Assembly: GCA_902801805.1 (NCBI GenBank)
Contig: CADCJP010000005.1
Span: 22,785-32,931 of the forward strand
From: an uncultured Erysipelotrichaceae bacterium
GTDB taxonomy: Bacteria; Bacillota_I; Bacilli_A; RFN20; CAG-826
Direction: 5' to 3'
DNA length: 10,147 nucleotides
The notes beneath the pieces were generated by a model. That model did no database searches. It was not told the DNA's origin and saw only the letters and a program-made list of their open reading frames with translations. Position numbers and translations under genes: made by a program. Shown in pieces: positions 1-7,367 of the stretch (the first letter of the stretch is position 1; each line of letters begins with the position of its first letter).

Positions 1-1322
1 TCTAAATCGTTAATTGGGTCACCACATTCTGGACAGAACTTAGGTGCTTTTTCACCTGGTTTTGGTTCCCAACCACATTTATTACATTTGATTTTCTTAT
101 CGCCTTCTGGTCTCTTGGTACCACATTCTGGACAGAACTTACCTGTGGCTTTTGTACCACATTGTGGGCAAATCCAACCATCAGCTTCTGGTTTCTTTGT
201 GCCACATTCTGGGCAGAATTTACCTGTGGCTTGCGCACCACATTGTGGGCATGTCCATGCACCAGCGGCTTGTTGTTGTGCTTGCGCTTGCGCTTGTTGT
301 TGCTTTTGTTGTTCACCCATTTGGTAGAAGCCTTGAGCGTTCATGCCACCAGCGTTAGCGGCCATATTTAAGCCATAGAAGCCCATGGCAGCACCGTTAG
401 CATTGCTAGCAGCGTTCTTCATAGCTTCAGCTTGTGCTTCAACTAAAGTTGCACCCGCCATAGCAGCGTTTCTCGCGTAAACATTCTTTCTTTGTAATTC
501 TTTGATGAGGTCTTCGTCTTCTTTTGGAAGAGTGACGGAACCTAAAGCAATGGAGATAACTTCAATACCACGTAAGGAGTTCCATTTTTCATCAAGAGCG
601 GAATTCATCGCGTTTTCCAAATCAGTTAAGTGAGTCATGATTTGGTTTGGTCTTAATTGTAATTCAGATAAACGACCAAATGCTGGTTGTAAAGCAGAAA
701 TGAATTCTGTCTTTAATTGACCATCTAATTGACTTCTTGTATATGCTTGTGTGATGTTACCACAGACATTTTGATAGAAGAGGATTGGGTTTGTGATCTT
801 GTAGGAGAAGACACCGTTACAACGGACGGAAACGTCAACGTCAAGACCAACATTGTTATCAACAATTCTAAATGGCACTGGGTTTGGTGTACCAAACTTA
901 TTGTCCACTAATTCTTTGGTGTTGAAGTAATAAACTCTTTGGTCACTACCTGTGTCACCACCGAATGTGAAACGTCTACCAATGGTTTTGAAGAAACCAA
1001 TGATTCTTTCACCGAATGAACCAGCAAAGATAGATGATTCTGTTTTGGAATCAAATTTGTATGCACCTGGTTCGGCAGCGAATTCCACAACCTTACCTTG
1101 GTCAACAATAATCATACATTGGCCATCGGCGACAACGATTATAGAACCATTAGAAATGATGTTTTCACTACCTTTGGTATTAGACGATCTTTTTCCGTTG
1201 ACTCTTTTTTGTCCCTTTTCAACTAAGACATCAACTGGTAAAGCTTCGCAATAGAAATACTCTTTCCATTGGTCAGCAAGAGTGGAGCTAAGTGCTCCGG
1301 CAAAAGCTTTTATTAAGCCCAT
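1..1322 (-). CDS. SPFH-domain protein with C-terminal zinc ribbons (YdjI-like), 3' end outside window
   Basis: The frame starts at ATG 1322-1320 and stays open to the left edge: 439 complete codons, no stop seen. AGGAGG at 1336-1331, 8 nt upstream, fixes the start. The N-terminus (MGLIKAFAG, then LADQWKEYFYCEAL) and body match the bacterial YdjI family, annotated as SPFH or 'virion core protein-like'. The SPFH-like core is about residues 25-280. An Ala/Met/Asn-rich helix (about 281-325) and a Gln/Ala linker (about 337-353) follow. Three zinc ribbons then carry CxxC pairs at C357/C360 with C369/C372, C384/C387 with C396/C399, and C412/C415 with C429/C432. No transmembrane segment is visible. 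In Bacillus subtilis, YdjI belongs to a PspA-linked membrane-stress group; no PspA gene is present here. By family, a membrane-associated scaffold oligomer is likely, with the ribbons binding zinc or partners. The family call is firm; the cellular role is inferred. Confidence 0.88.
   Translation of the reverse strand, partial: MGLIKAFAGALSSTLADQWKEYFYCEALPVDVLVEKGQKRVNGKRSSNTKGSENIISNGSIIVVADGQCMIIVDQGKVVEFAAEPGAYKFDSKTESSIFAGSFGERIIGFFKTIGRRFTFGGDTGSDQRVYYFNTKELVDNKFGTPNPVPFRIVDNNVGLDVDVSVRCNGVFSYKITNPILFYQNVCGNITQAYTRSQLDGQLKTEFISALQPAFGRLSELQLRPNQIMTHLTDLENAMNSALDEKWNSLRGIEVISIALGSVTLPKEDEDLIKELQRKNVYARNAAMAGATLVEAQAEAMKNAASNANGAAMGFYGLNMAANAGGMNAQGFYQMGEQQKQQQAQAQAQQQAAGAWTCPQCGAQATGKFCPECGTKKPEADGWICPQCGTKATGKFCPECGTKRPEGDKKIKCNKCGWEPKPGEKAPKFCPECGDPINDL
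121..257 (-). repeat. Two near-identical zinc-ribbon coding units, 81-bp period
   Basis: Bases 121-176 and 202-257 are close copies (both begin CCACATTCTGG and run through the four-Cys ribbon), spaced exactly 81 bp or 27 codons. A third, more diverged ribbon begins at 22 and shares the stretch CCACATTCTGGACAGAACTT with the unit at 121. This looks like recent internal duplication, or gene conversion, of one ribbon within the SPFH gene. Confidence 0.8.
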
Positions 1323-1349
1323 ATTATATGCCTCCTAAAATTCTTCTTT

Positions 1350-1378
1350 AGTGTAATATGCATGTAAAATAATTTCAA
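1350..1378 (-). promoter_or_regulatory. Sigma-A-type promoter for the SPFH gene
   Basis: On the minus strand, TTGAAA (1378-1373, 5/6 to consensus) and TACACT (1355-1350, 4/6) are separated by exactly 17 bp. They lie 28 nt before the start codon and just upstream of the AGGAGG site. No terminator-like or riboswitch-like structure lies between them and the gene. The prediction is from spacing and sequence only. Confidence 0.55.
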
Positions 1379-1398
1379 TCTTTTTAGATTGATTCAAT
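1376..1398. promoter_or_regulatory. Two overlapping inverted repeats, possible operator
   Basis: CAATCT-TTTT-AGATTG (1376-1391) is a perfect 6-bp inverted repeat. It overlaps ATTGA-T-TCAAT (1388-1398), a perfect 5-bp one. The first covers part of the -35 element of the SPFH promoter, where a repressor would be expected to bind. AT-rich DNA yields short palindromes by chance, so this is a candidate only. Confidence 0.3.
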
Positions 1399-1436
1399 AA
1401 AAATTCACTGATTATTTGAGATAAAAATAGTGAGCG

Positions 1437-1481
1437 CACTCTTTAATCTATTTTATTTTTATAATAAAATTAAATCGAGGG
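1437..1481 (+). promoter_or_regulatory. Probable promoter and ribosome site for the MBL-fold gene
   Basis: A perfect TATAAT lies at 1460-1465, but the hexamer 17 bp upstream (CACTCT, 1437-1442) is a poor -35 match. The ribosome site GAGGG (1477-1481) is 7 nt before the ATG at 1489. If this -10 is used, the leader is under 20 nt. AGTG-AGCG-CACT (1429-1440), an inverted repeat, sits at the weak -35 and could bind an activator. Confidence 0.4.
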
Positions 1482-1488
1482 TAGTTTT

Positions 1489-2853
1489 ATGGCAAAGAAA
1501 TCAACAACAAACAAACTTTTAAAACAAGGTAAAAAGATGGCTAAAAAGAATCCAAAGGGATTCCTTGTTGCTATTATCGTTTTTATTGTTCTAGTCGCAC
1601 TTGCTGCAGCAGGATTTTTTGCTTTCCGTAATGCTCGTCCAAATGTGAGTTTTACTTTAATCGGCCCTAAAGAAACAAGCATCGCTTTGAATTCAACCTA
1701 CAAAGAAAGAGGTACAAAAGCGATGTATAACGGTAAAGATGTGACAGAAAGAGTCGTCACTACTTACTATTTAGAAAACACTAAAGTTGACGCCATTACC
1801 ACTGAAGCAGAAGCCACATTTACCGTTAACTATAAACTTGATTTCCAAAAATACTCTGGTTCTCTTGAAAGAAAAGTGAGAGTCACAAAATTAGAATCTA
1901 TTGATATTAACTTCTTAGAATTAGGAAATAAATACACAGGTGATAGCACCTTCATCAAAGCCGGTAGCGCTGATATCTTAATTGATGCTGGTAGTAGACA
2001 ATCTAGTGCTTCCACCATTGCCTCATTCGTTGATACATATTGCGAAGATGGTGTTCTTGAATATGTTATTGCAACTCACGCACATCAAGACCATATTGAG
2101 GGATTCACCAGTACAAACACTAATCCAGGCATCTTTGATAGATACAAGATTGATACATTAATTGACTTTGCTCAATCCAATAACGTTGGCAAAGCTTTAT
2201 ACACAAAATATTGTGAACAAAGAGATGCAAAAGTGACATCTGGTGATATCGCTCATCATTACACCGCTGCTGATTGTATCGCCGGAACTAATGGTGCTAA
2301 AAAGACATATGAAATCGCTGCTGGTATCACTATGGAAATCCTTGATCAAAAGTTCTACAGAGAGAAATCTAGTGATGAAAATGATTACTCAGTATGTGCC
2401 ATGTTCACTCAAGGTGATAACCACTATTTATTCACTGGTGACTTAGAAGAAAAAGGCGAAGCTTCCTTAGTGGAACTTAATAACCTACCACAAGTTGAAT
2501 TATTCAAAGGTGGTCACCATGGTAGCTATACCGCAAATACGGATACATTATTAAGCGTTATTAAACCTAAAACAGTTTGTATCTGCTGCTGTGCTGGTAG
2601 CGATGAATATACAAAGAATCCTGATAATATGTTCCCGGCCCAATTAGCGGTTAATCGTATTGCTAAATGGACTGATAAAGTTTATGTCACCACTGTTGTC
2701 GCAGATGATGATAAAGGCTATAAATCAATGAACGGAAACATCAAAGTACACTGTGATGATGGCATCAATTACGTAGTAACAGGTAGTAATAATTCCGTTA
2801 TCTTAAAGGATACTGAGTGGTTCAAAGCCAATCGAACTTGGCCATCAGCCTAA
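1489..2853 (+). CDS. Membrane-anchored ComEC-like metallo-beta-lactamase-fold hydrolase
   Basis: 454 residues. A Lys-rich N-terminus (1-23) precedes one hydrophobic segment (about 24-46), giving a type II anchor with the rest outside the membrane. Residues 50-133 resemble a bacterial Ig-like beta domain. From about 137 the protein follows the ComEC/Rec2 C-terminal hydrolase family (COG2333-like). It has the metal motif HAHQDH (197-202), FTGDLEE with D318, and GGHHGS (341-346), the equivalent of the HHGS motif in ComEC. Metal ligands look intact, so a Zn- or Mn-dependent phosphoester hydrolase, perhaps a nuclease, is expected. There is no ComEC channel domain, so it is not the competence transporter itself. 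Odd points are CICCC (364-368) after the HHGS strand, and NP where ComEC-like proteins often have HP. Substrate unknown. It is a single-gene unit by its own promoter and terminator. Confidence 0.85.
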   Translation: MAKKSTTNKLLKQGKKMAKKNPKGFLVAIIVFIVLVALAAAGFFAFRNARPNVSFTLIGPKETSIALNSTYKERGTKAMYNGKDVTERVVTTYYLENTKVDAITTEAEATFTVNYKLDFQKYSGSLERKVRVTKLESIDINFLELGNKYTGDSTFIKAGSADILIDAGSRQSSASTIASFVDTYCEDGVLEYVIATHAHQDHIEGFTSTNTNPGIFDRYKIDTLIDFAQSNNVGKALYTKYCEQRDAKVTSGDIAHHYTAADCIAGTNGAKKTYEIAAGITMEILDQKFYREKSSDENDYSVCAMFTQGDNHYLFTGDLEEKGEASLVELNNLPQVELFKGGHHGSYTANTDTLLSVIKPKTVCICCCAGSDEYTKNPDNMFPAQLAVNRIAKWTDKVYVTTVVADDDKGYKSMNGNIKVHCDDGINYVVTGSNNSVILKDTEWFKANRTWPSA

Positions 2854-2858
2854 AAAAT

Positions 2859-2889
2859 AATAGCAAGTGTTAATGCTTGCTATTTTTTT
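2859..2889. terminator. Rho-independent terminator, potentially bidirectional
   Basis: A perfect 9-bp stem AATAGCAAG/CTTGCTATT (2859-2867 and 2876-2884) with an 8-nt loop is followed by a T run (to 2889). It begins 5 nt after the MBL stop. The upstream side is A-rich (2852-2857), so the same hairpin could stop minus-strand transcripts arriving from across ktrB. Confidence 0.85.
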
Positions 2890-2900
2890 CTAAAAGGCGT

Positions 2901-2914
2901 ATACCTATCGGTAT
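2901..2914 (+). promoter_or_regulatory. Small hairpin covering the ktrB start codon
   Basis: ATACC-TATC-GGTAT is a perfect 5-bp stem with a 4-nt loop. It includes the first two bases of the ATG at 2913 and lies between the distant AAAAGG and the start. It could damp translation initiation, but the stem is short. Confidence 0.25.
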
Positions 2915-4286
2915 GAACAATAAGAAACGTTTGAATCCGTACTTACTAGTTATTCTTTCCTTTTTGGTGATTATCGCCTTAGGTTCTGTTCTTTTAATGT
3001 TCCCATTCTCTAGAACAGCGAATAACTTTGGTAATTATTTGGATTGCTTATTCTTAGCGACATCCGCGACTTGTGTGACTGGTTTAAATAGTTTCCATAA
3101 TGGCGTTGGTCAAGAATTAACATTCGTGGGCCAATTAATTTTAATGTTGCTTATTCAAATTGGTGGTCTTGGATTTATTACGTTCTTAACATTCGTTATT
3201 ACTTTATTTAGCGGCAAGCTCCAATTCAAAGATCGTCTCTTCTTATCCGCGATGGTTAATAGTGACGATATGGTGGAAGTTGTCGGTTTCGTAAGAAAGA
3301 TTATCTTAATCTCATTCAGTTTTGAGTTATTAGGTTTCCTTCTTGGTTTACCTGTATTCTTACAGTTCTCTGAAGATATACCACACGGTTTATGGGCTTC
3401 CTTATTCACTTCTGTATCTAGTTATAACAACGCTGGATTCGATTTATTTGGTAGCACTTCTCTTATTAGAGGTAACGGTGGTTTCATCGATTCATTACCA
3501 AACTGGGCCTACTACTACTTATGCTCATACATCATGTTCTTAATCGTTGCAGGTGGTATTTCCTTCTTAGTGGTTATGGATATTTTCGCTAAACGTAATT
3601 TTAAACGTTTAAGAGTGTTCACTAAGATTTCCTTAATGATGACTGGTTTATTAATCACTGTGGGCTTTATTGTTTTCTTTATTGGTCAACATTTCCGTGA
3701 TCCATTTGATGCATTGTTCCAATCAGTCACTTGTAGAACTGCGGGCTTTGCCACAGTTGACCAAGACAAATTAAGTGTCTTAAACAAGGTCTTCTCTTGC
3801 TTCTTAATGTTCTTCGGTGGTAACCCATTAGGTACCGCTGGTGGCGTGAAGACCACGACTTTATATATCATCGTGTTAGCGATGGCTTCTTACTTAACAG
3901 GTAGAAAAGTATCTTCCTTCCATAGAAGATATTCTAACGAATCCATTGTTAAAGCCATGTCCTTAGTTATTTTAGGGGTTGTCGTGATCTTTATTTGCTT
4001 CGTTTCCGTTTACGCTTTTGAAGGCGCGATGGATGTGAAAGCATTAGGATTACAAAGTACAAAGGCTAGTGCCTTAGCGTATGAAGTATTCTCCGCTTTT
4101 GGTACTGTCGGTGTTTCTACTGGTGTGACCCCTCATTTAGCGGTAGGCTCAAAAATCATCATTATTATTTTGATGTTTATTGGTCGACTTGGTCCAATTA
4201 CCTTTATCCAATTAACCGGCACAAAAATGAGCTTTGATAATCAAGGCAAATATAAATACGTTGAAGAAGACTTCTTAATTGGTTAG
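2913..4286 (+). CDS. ktrB: KtrB/TrkH-family potassium transporter, membrane subunit
   Basis: 457 residues from ATG 2913, the usual KtrB length. It forms the K+ (or Na+-coupled K+) pore of the Ktr system in the cytoplasmic membrane and normally docks on the KtrA ring. All four M1-P-M2 repeats are present, with filter loops TCVTGL (53-58), NNAGF (172-176), CRTAGF (274-279) and GTVGVSTG (397-404). The intramembrane gating loop (GGNPLGTAGGVKTTT, 302-316) and the conserved C-terminal IGRLGP and final EEDFLIG are intact. An upstream in-frame TTG at 2877 would add 12 residues but lies inside the terminator. The chosen ATG has only AAAAGG (2892-2897) 15 nt away, which is weak spacing. No ktrA lies in the window, so the partner must be elsewhere. 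The stop overlaps the stop of the convergent gene by 4 bp. Confidence 0.93.
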   Translation: MNNKKRLNPYLLVILSFLVIIALGSVLLMFPFSRTANNFGNYLDCLFLATSATCVTGLNSFHNGVGQELTFVGQLILMLLIQIGGLGFITFLTFVITLFSGKLQFKDRLFLSAMVNSDDMVEVVGFVRKIILISFSFELLGFLLGLPVFLQFSEDIPHGLWASLFTSVSSYNNAGFDLFGSTSLIRGNGGFIDSLPNWAYYYLCSYIMFLIVAGGISFLVVMDIFAKRNFKRLRVFTKISLMMTGLLITVGFIVFFIGQHFRDPFDALFQSVTCRTAGFATVDQDKLSVLNKVFSCFLMFFGGNPLGTAGGVKTTTLYIIVLAMASYLTGRKVSSFHRRYSNESIVKAMSLVILGVVVIFICFVSVYAFEGAMDVKALGLQSTKASALAYEVFSAFGTVGVSTGVTPHLAVGSKIIIIILMFIGRLGPITFIQLTGTKMSFDNQGKYKYVEEDFLIG

Positions 4287-7200
4287 TTATCTTCTTCGTT
4301 TCGACGTCTATTAGCGCCTCTTAAGGCATCAATTAAAGCTTGTTTTTCTAATGGACGATAATGATAGAAGCCTTGTTGTAAAGCGGATTCATCAACTTGT
4401 TTAATGAGTAAGTATTGGTCGATGTTTTCAACACCAACGACAGAGGCTTTCATGCCCATATTACGGATTAAGTATAATAATTGTTTTAAGTTCGCATAAC
4501 GGTTGTTATCACTATCGATGTGTAAAACAAGGTTACGAGAGATCTTAATTTCATTAAAGCCGATATCTTTTAAGACTTCTAAGGAGATGTGACGACCAGT
4601 GTATTGGTCACACACTAAGACGATGTTAAGTTCTCTAGTCATCTTGGCGATTTCTCTAAATTCATCGATATGTGTCGCTGCGTCACTTTCAGGAATTTCA
4701 AAAGCGATAAAGCCTTTTGGTAATTTAAAGTCGTCTAAGAACTTCCTTGTTTCTTTTCTAAAGTTCTTATCTGTAAAGAAAGAATAGTCAGTATTAAGCG
4801 CCATTCGTTTGAATCCTAAAGAGGAGAAGAATGAAGCACCATATTCACTATATAAGGAACCAATATAATCAAGTAAGGCATGGGAAATAATACCAATTTG
4901 GTTATATTTCGCCGCGACATTCACTAATTCATCAGTTCTAAAGGCGGTATTACGGTATTCATCAGTAATACGTAAGAGTAATTCAGCACCGAAGATTTGT
5001 TTATCCACTGGATTGACCATTGGTTGAAGATTAACTTCGAATGTCTTATCCATAAAGGCTTTTTGAATAACGGATAATAAGAATTGTTCTCTATCCGCAC
5101 TTCTGGTGTAGTTACTTTCATCAAAGTAAATATAGTCTTTATTAACGGCGTATCTACCTCTCATGGCAAAGTTATCTGCTTGTTTAATTAAAGAAGCAGC
5201 GTTTGGATAAACACGAGGATAGGAGACTGGTAAGAAGGTAATCTTGATCTTATAGTCAGCACTGCTGTCCACACCTTGAGCGACACGATAAATCTTTTCA
5301 CATTCATCTAAGATGTCGGTTTGACCAAATTCTGGATAAAGAAGGGCTAAGAATTGGTTAGTGAAGTAATAAATATTTTCATAGCCGTTATGGAGTTTCT
5401 TTAAGCGTCTTATAAAGTCTCTCATTAAGCTTAAGTAACCTTCAGAACCATGTTCTTCGATTAATTCATCAATGTTATCAATTCTTAAAAGTAATAAGTA
5501 GCCTTTACCAGCGACTTCATATAAGTCGGTTAAGTTCTCCACTAATGAGTGGAAACTATTAATAACCAAGTCTTGGTTATATCGATGTTGTGATTTATGG
5601 GTATATAAGTTCTTGACCGCCATAACTTGATATGAAGAGTTGTTATGTTCAGAAAGAACTAATGATGTTTCAAAGTTATCTTTACCAATTTGCATGGCTT
5701 TCTTAACACCTGTCTTAAGTGGGCAGTCCGCGCATGGAGCATCTAAACCATATAATGTCTTATAGCACTTCTCTCCAATATTAAGTTGTGGGATTAAGTT
5801 CTTCATCGTGGAGCTTGCTCTTAAAAGAGTGTAGTCTTCTAAAGAAACACGGTAAGTAGAGAAGTCAGATAGTTTTAATAATGAATCGATTTCGTTATAG
5901 GAACTTTCGACTTCTAAGTCACGACGTTTGCTTAAGATGTAAGAAGCAATCTTATTACATAAAACAATTAAGGATTCTTGGATATAAGAGTCCATAATAA
6001 ATGTTCGAGCTTTATTAAAGAAGTAAATCACACCGATTGGGAAGTTATCTTCTCTTACGACATAATAGAAGCCACTTTCCACACCAATACGGTCTAAATG
6101 TCTTCCTAACGCACTATTAGCGTGCTCTCTTCTAGAGAAGTAATGGGAATTATCTTCGTCTCTGATTTTATCCATTGTTTCAATGAATTCTCTTTCAACG
6201 AAGCCTTTGATATCGATTAATGTATCGTTACCTTCATTAGCACGATAGACGACACGGTAGCGGTTTTTGCTATCGTCGTAACCAATAATGCCAGAGTAAT
6301 CGATTGAGAAATATGTAGAAACACTCTTTAAGACTGATTCAATTGTTTTAGCGTTTTCTTTCACAGATTTTAGACCCATATCCATATTAAGTAATGGCAT
6401 GAGCATTTTAGTCATTTGGTTAAGGTTTTGTGAGTTTCTAGAAATCGCACTGTTTTTTACTGTCGCGAGTCTATTTGGTAAATAGAAATAGATATCTAAG
6501 TTTTGACGTCTAGCGTATCTAAGGTCAGGCACTAATTCGTGCACATCACTATATGGGTAGCAAACGACACTAAAGTGTGCGCTTAAAGGTGTAATACCTT
6601 CGGCTAAACGTCTAGCGATACTACATTCTTTAATGCACATATCGATTTGTTCTTTAAGTTTACTTAAAGAGTCAATACGTGGGATGTATAACCAAATACT
6701 CTTACGATCTTCTGGAAGAACGAAGAAGTAGTTAGGATAACTACTGAAATGACGGCTTAAAACACCAGTAATATAATCAACGTCTTTTATAGTTAAATCT
6801 TCATCAGTTAAACCATAATAGATTTCAATAAGAGTGTTACGGTAGTTTTGGGATTTGAAGATAATATTTGGTAACTCTTTAAGGAAACTTTCATGTTTCA
6901 CTAAGCGCTTTTCTTTATTCCAATAATCAAATTCAATATCAGAGAAATCAACGGTTGTTGGAATTAATGTTGCGCCCACTAATTCTCTTTTGACATTCTC
7001 CACGCGTTGGTTTAAAGCATTGATTTCAGCGTAGCCTTTATTTGGATATTCAAAGAAACGATTTTGATTACGAGAAATAGTGTCAAAGTTTTGCACTGTG
7101 GTGTTATATAAACCATCAATAAAAACGATATTTAAGCGAGATGTGATATAGATTAAGTACCAGATGTATAAACCGATAAGCACACTACCGACACCGATAA

Positions 7201-7354
7201 TGACCCATAATAAGGTGTAGTTACGGGTTCTTGCAAAGGCATATGAAAGGATCGTCATTGAGACTGTTAAAACGAAGAAATAAATAATTGGGAAAATAGT
7301 AAAGAAATGGAAGAAGCGCTTAATTGAATTTGCTTGTTTAACTTTGTGAGCCAT
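4283..7354 (-). CDS. Membrane GAF / PAS-like / degenerate GGDEF / degenerate EAL signalling protein
   Basis: 1023 residues. Two membrane helices (about 18-40 and 48-70) precede a first GGDEF-like fold without signature (about 150-295), a GAF-like domain (about 325-475), a PAS-like domain (about 485-585) with C530, C541 and C544, a second GGDEF-like domain (about 615-750) whose signature loop reads FTNQF (664-668), and an EAL domain (about 755-1012). The EAL domain keeps E791, N854, E886, K937 and Q994-G995. However, the DDFG motif has become CDQY (915-918), losing one metal-binding Asp, and the Glu of EGVE is V973. Phosphodiesterase activity is therefore unlikely; c-di-GMP binding or partner regulation is more plausible. 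The start at 7354 follows GAAGGGAG (7367-7360) by 5 nt, and the upstream stop lies 12 bp away, so this is the last gene of the operon. Domain edges are by eye. Confidence 0.82.
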   Translation of the reverse strand: MAHKVKQANSIKRFFHFFTIFPIIYFFVLTVSMTILSYAFARTRNYTLLWVIIGVGSVLIGLYIWYLIYITSRLNIVFIDGLYNTTVQNFDTISRNQNRFFEYPNKGYAEINALNQRVENVKRELVGATLIPTTVDFSDIEFDYWNKEKRLVKHESFLKELPNIIFKSQNYRNTLIEIYYGLTDEDLTIKDVDYITGVLSRHFSSYPNYFFVLPEDRKSIWLYIPRIDSLSKLKEQIDMCIKECSIARRLAEGITPLSAHFSVVCYPYSDVHELVPDLRYARRQNLDIYFYLPNRLATVKNSAISRNSQNLNQMTKMLMPLLNMDMGLKSVKENAKTIESVLKSVSTYFSIDYSGIIGYDDSKNRYRVVYRANEGNDTLIDIKGFVEREFIETMDKIRDEDNSHYFSRREHANSALGRHLDRIGVESGFYYVVREDNFPIGVIYFFNKARTFIMDSYIQESLIVLCNKIASYILSKRRDLEVESSYNEIDSLLKLSDFSTYRVSLEDYTLLRASSTMKNLIPQLNIGEKCYKTLYGLDAPCADCPLKTGVKKAMQIGKDNFETSLVLSEHNNSSYQVMAVKNLYTHKSQHRYNQDLVINSFHSLVENLTDLYEVAGKGYLLLLRIDNIDELIEEHGSEGYLSLMRDFIRRLKKLHNGYENIYYFTNQFLALLYPEFGQTDILDECEKIYRVAQGVDSSADYKIKITFLPVSYPRVYPNAASLIKQADNFAMRGRYAVNKDYIYFDESNYTRSADREQFLLSVIQKAFMDKTFEVNLQPMVNPVDKQIFGAELLLRITDEYRNTAFRTDELVNVAAKYNQIGIISHALLDYIGSLYSEYGASFFSSLGFKRMALNTDYSFFTDKNFRKETRKFLDDFKLPKGFIAFEIPESDAATHIDEFREIAKMTRELNIVLVCDQYTGRHISLEVLKDIGFNEIKISRNLVLHIDSDNNRYANLKQLLYLIRNMGMKASVVGVENIDQYLLIKQVDESALQQGFYHYRPLEKQALIDALRGANRRRNEEDN

Positions 7355-7359
7355 ATATT

Positions 7360-7367
7360 CTCCCTTC
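7360..7367 (-). promoter_or_regulatory. Ribosome binding site of the GAF/EAL gene
   Basis: GAAGGGAG ends 5 nt before the ATG at 7354 and overlaps the last base of the preceding gene's TAG stop (7369-7367). The same GAAGGGAG precedes the EAL gene at 9639. Confidence 0.7.

Noticed and set aside
2..316. Minus-strand 104-residue frame rich in Asn/Lys, and plus-strand frames over 88-371
   Set aside because: They are other-frame readings of the repetitive zinc-ribbon region; the SPFH frame explains the DNA with conserved CxxC motifs.
952..1254. Plus-strand 100-residue frame
   Set aside because: It lies antisense to the conserved SPFH core, has no ribosome site and no recognisable features.
1489..2853. 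True ComEC DNA-uptake channel
   Set aside because: Only the hydrolase-like domain is present, with a single N-terminal membrane segment and no competence-channel region.
2877..2912. Upstream TTG start giving KtrB 12 extra residues
   Set aside because: The codon lies in the 3' arm of the terminator hairpin with no ribosome site; ATG 2913 gives normal KtrB length and N-terminus.
2853..2912. c-di-AMP (ydaO-type) riboswitch ahead of ktrB
   Set aside because: Only about 60 bp are available, far too short, and the only structures are the terminator and a 5-bp hairpin.
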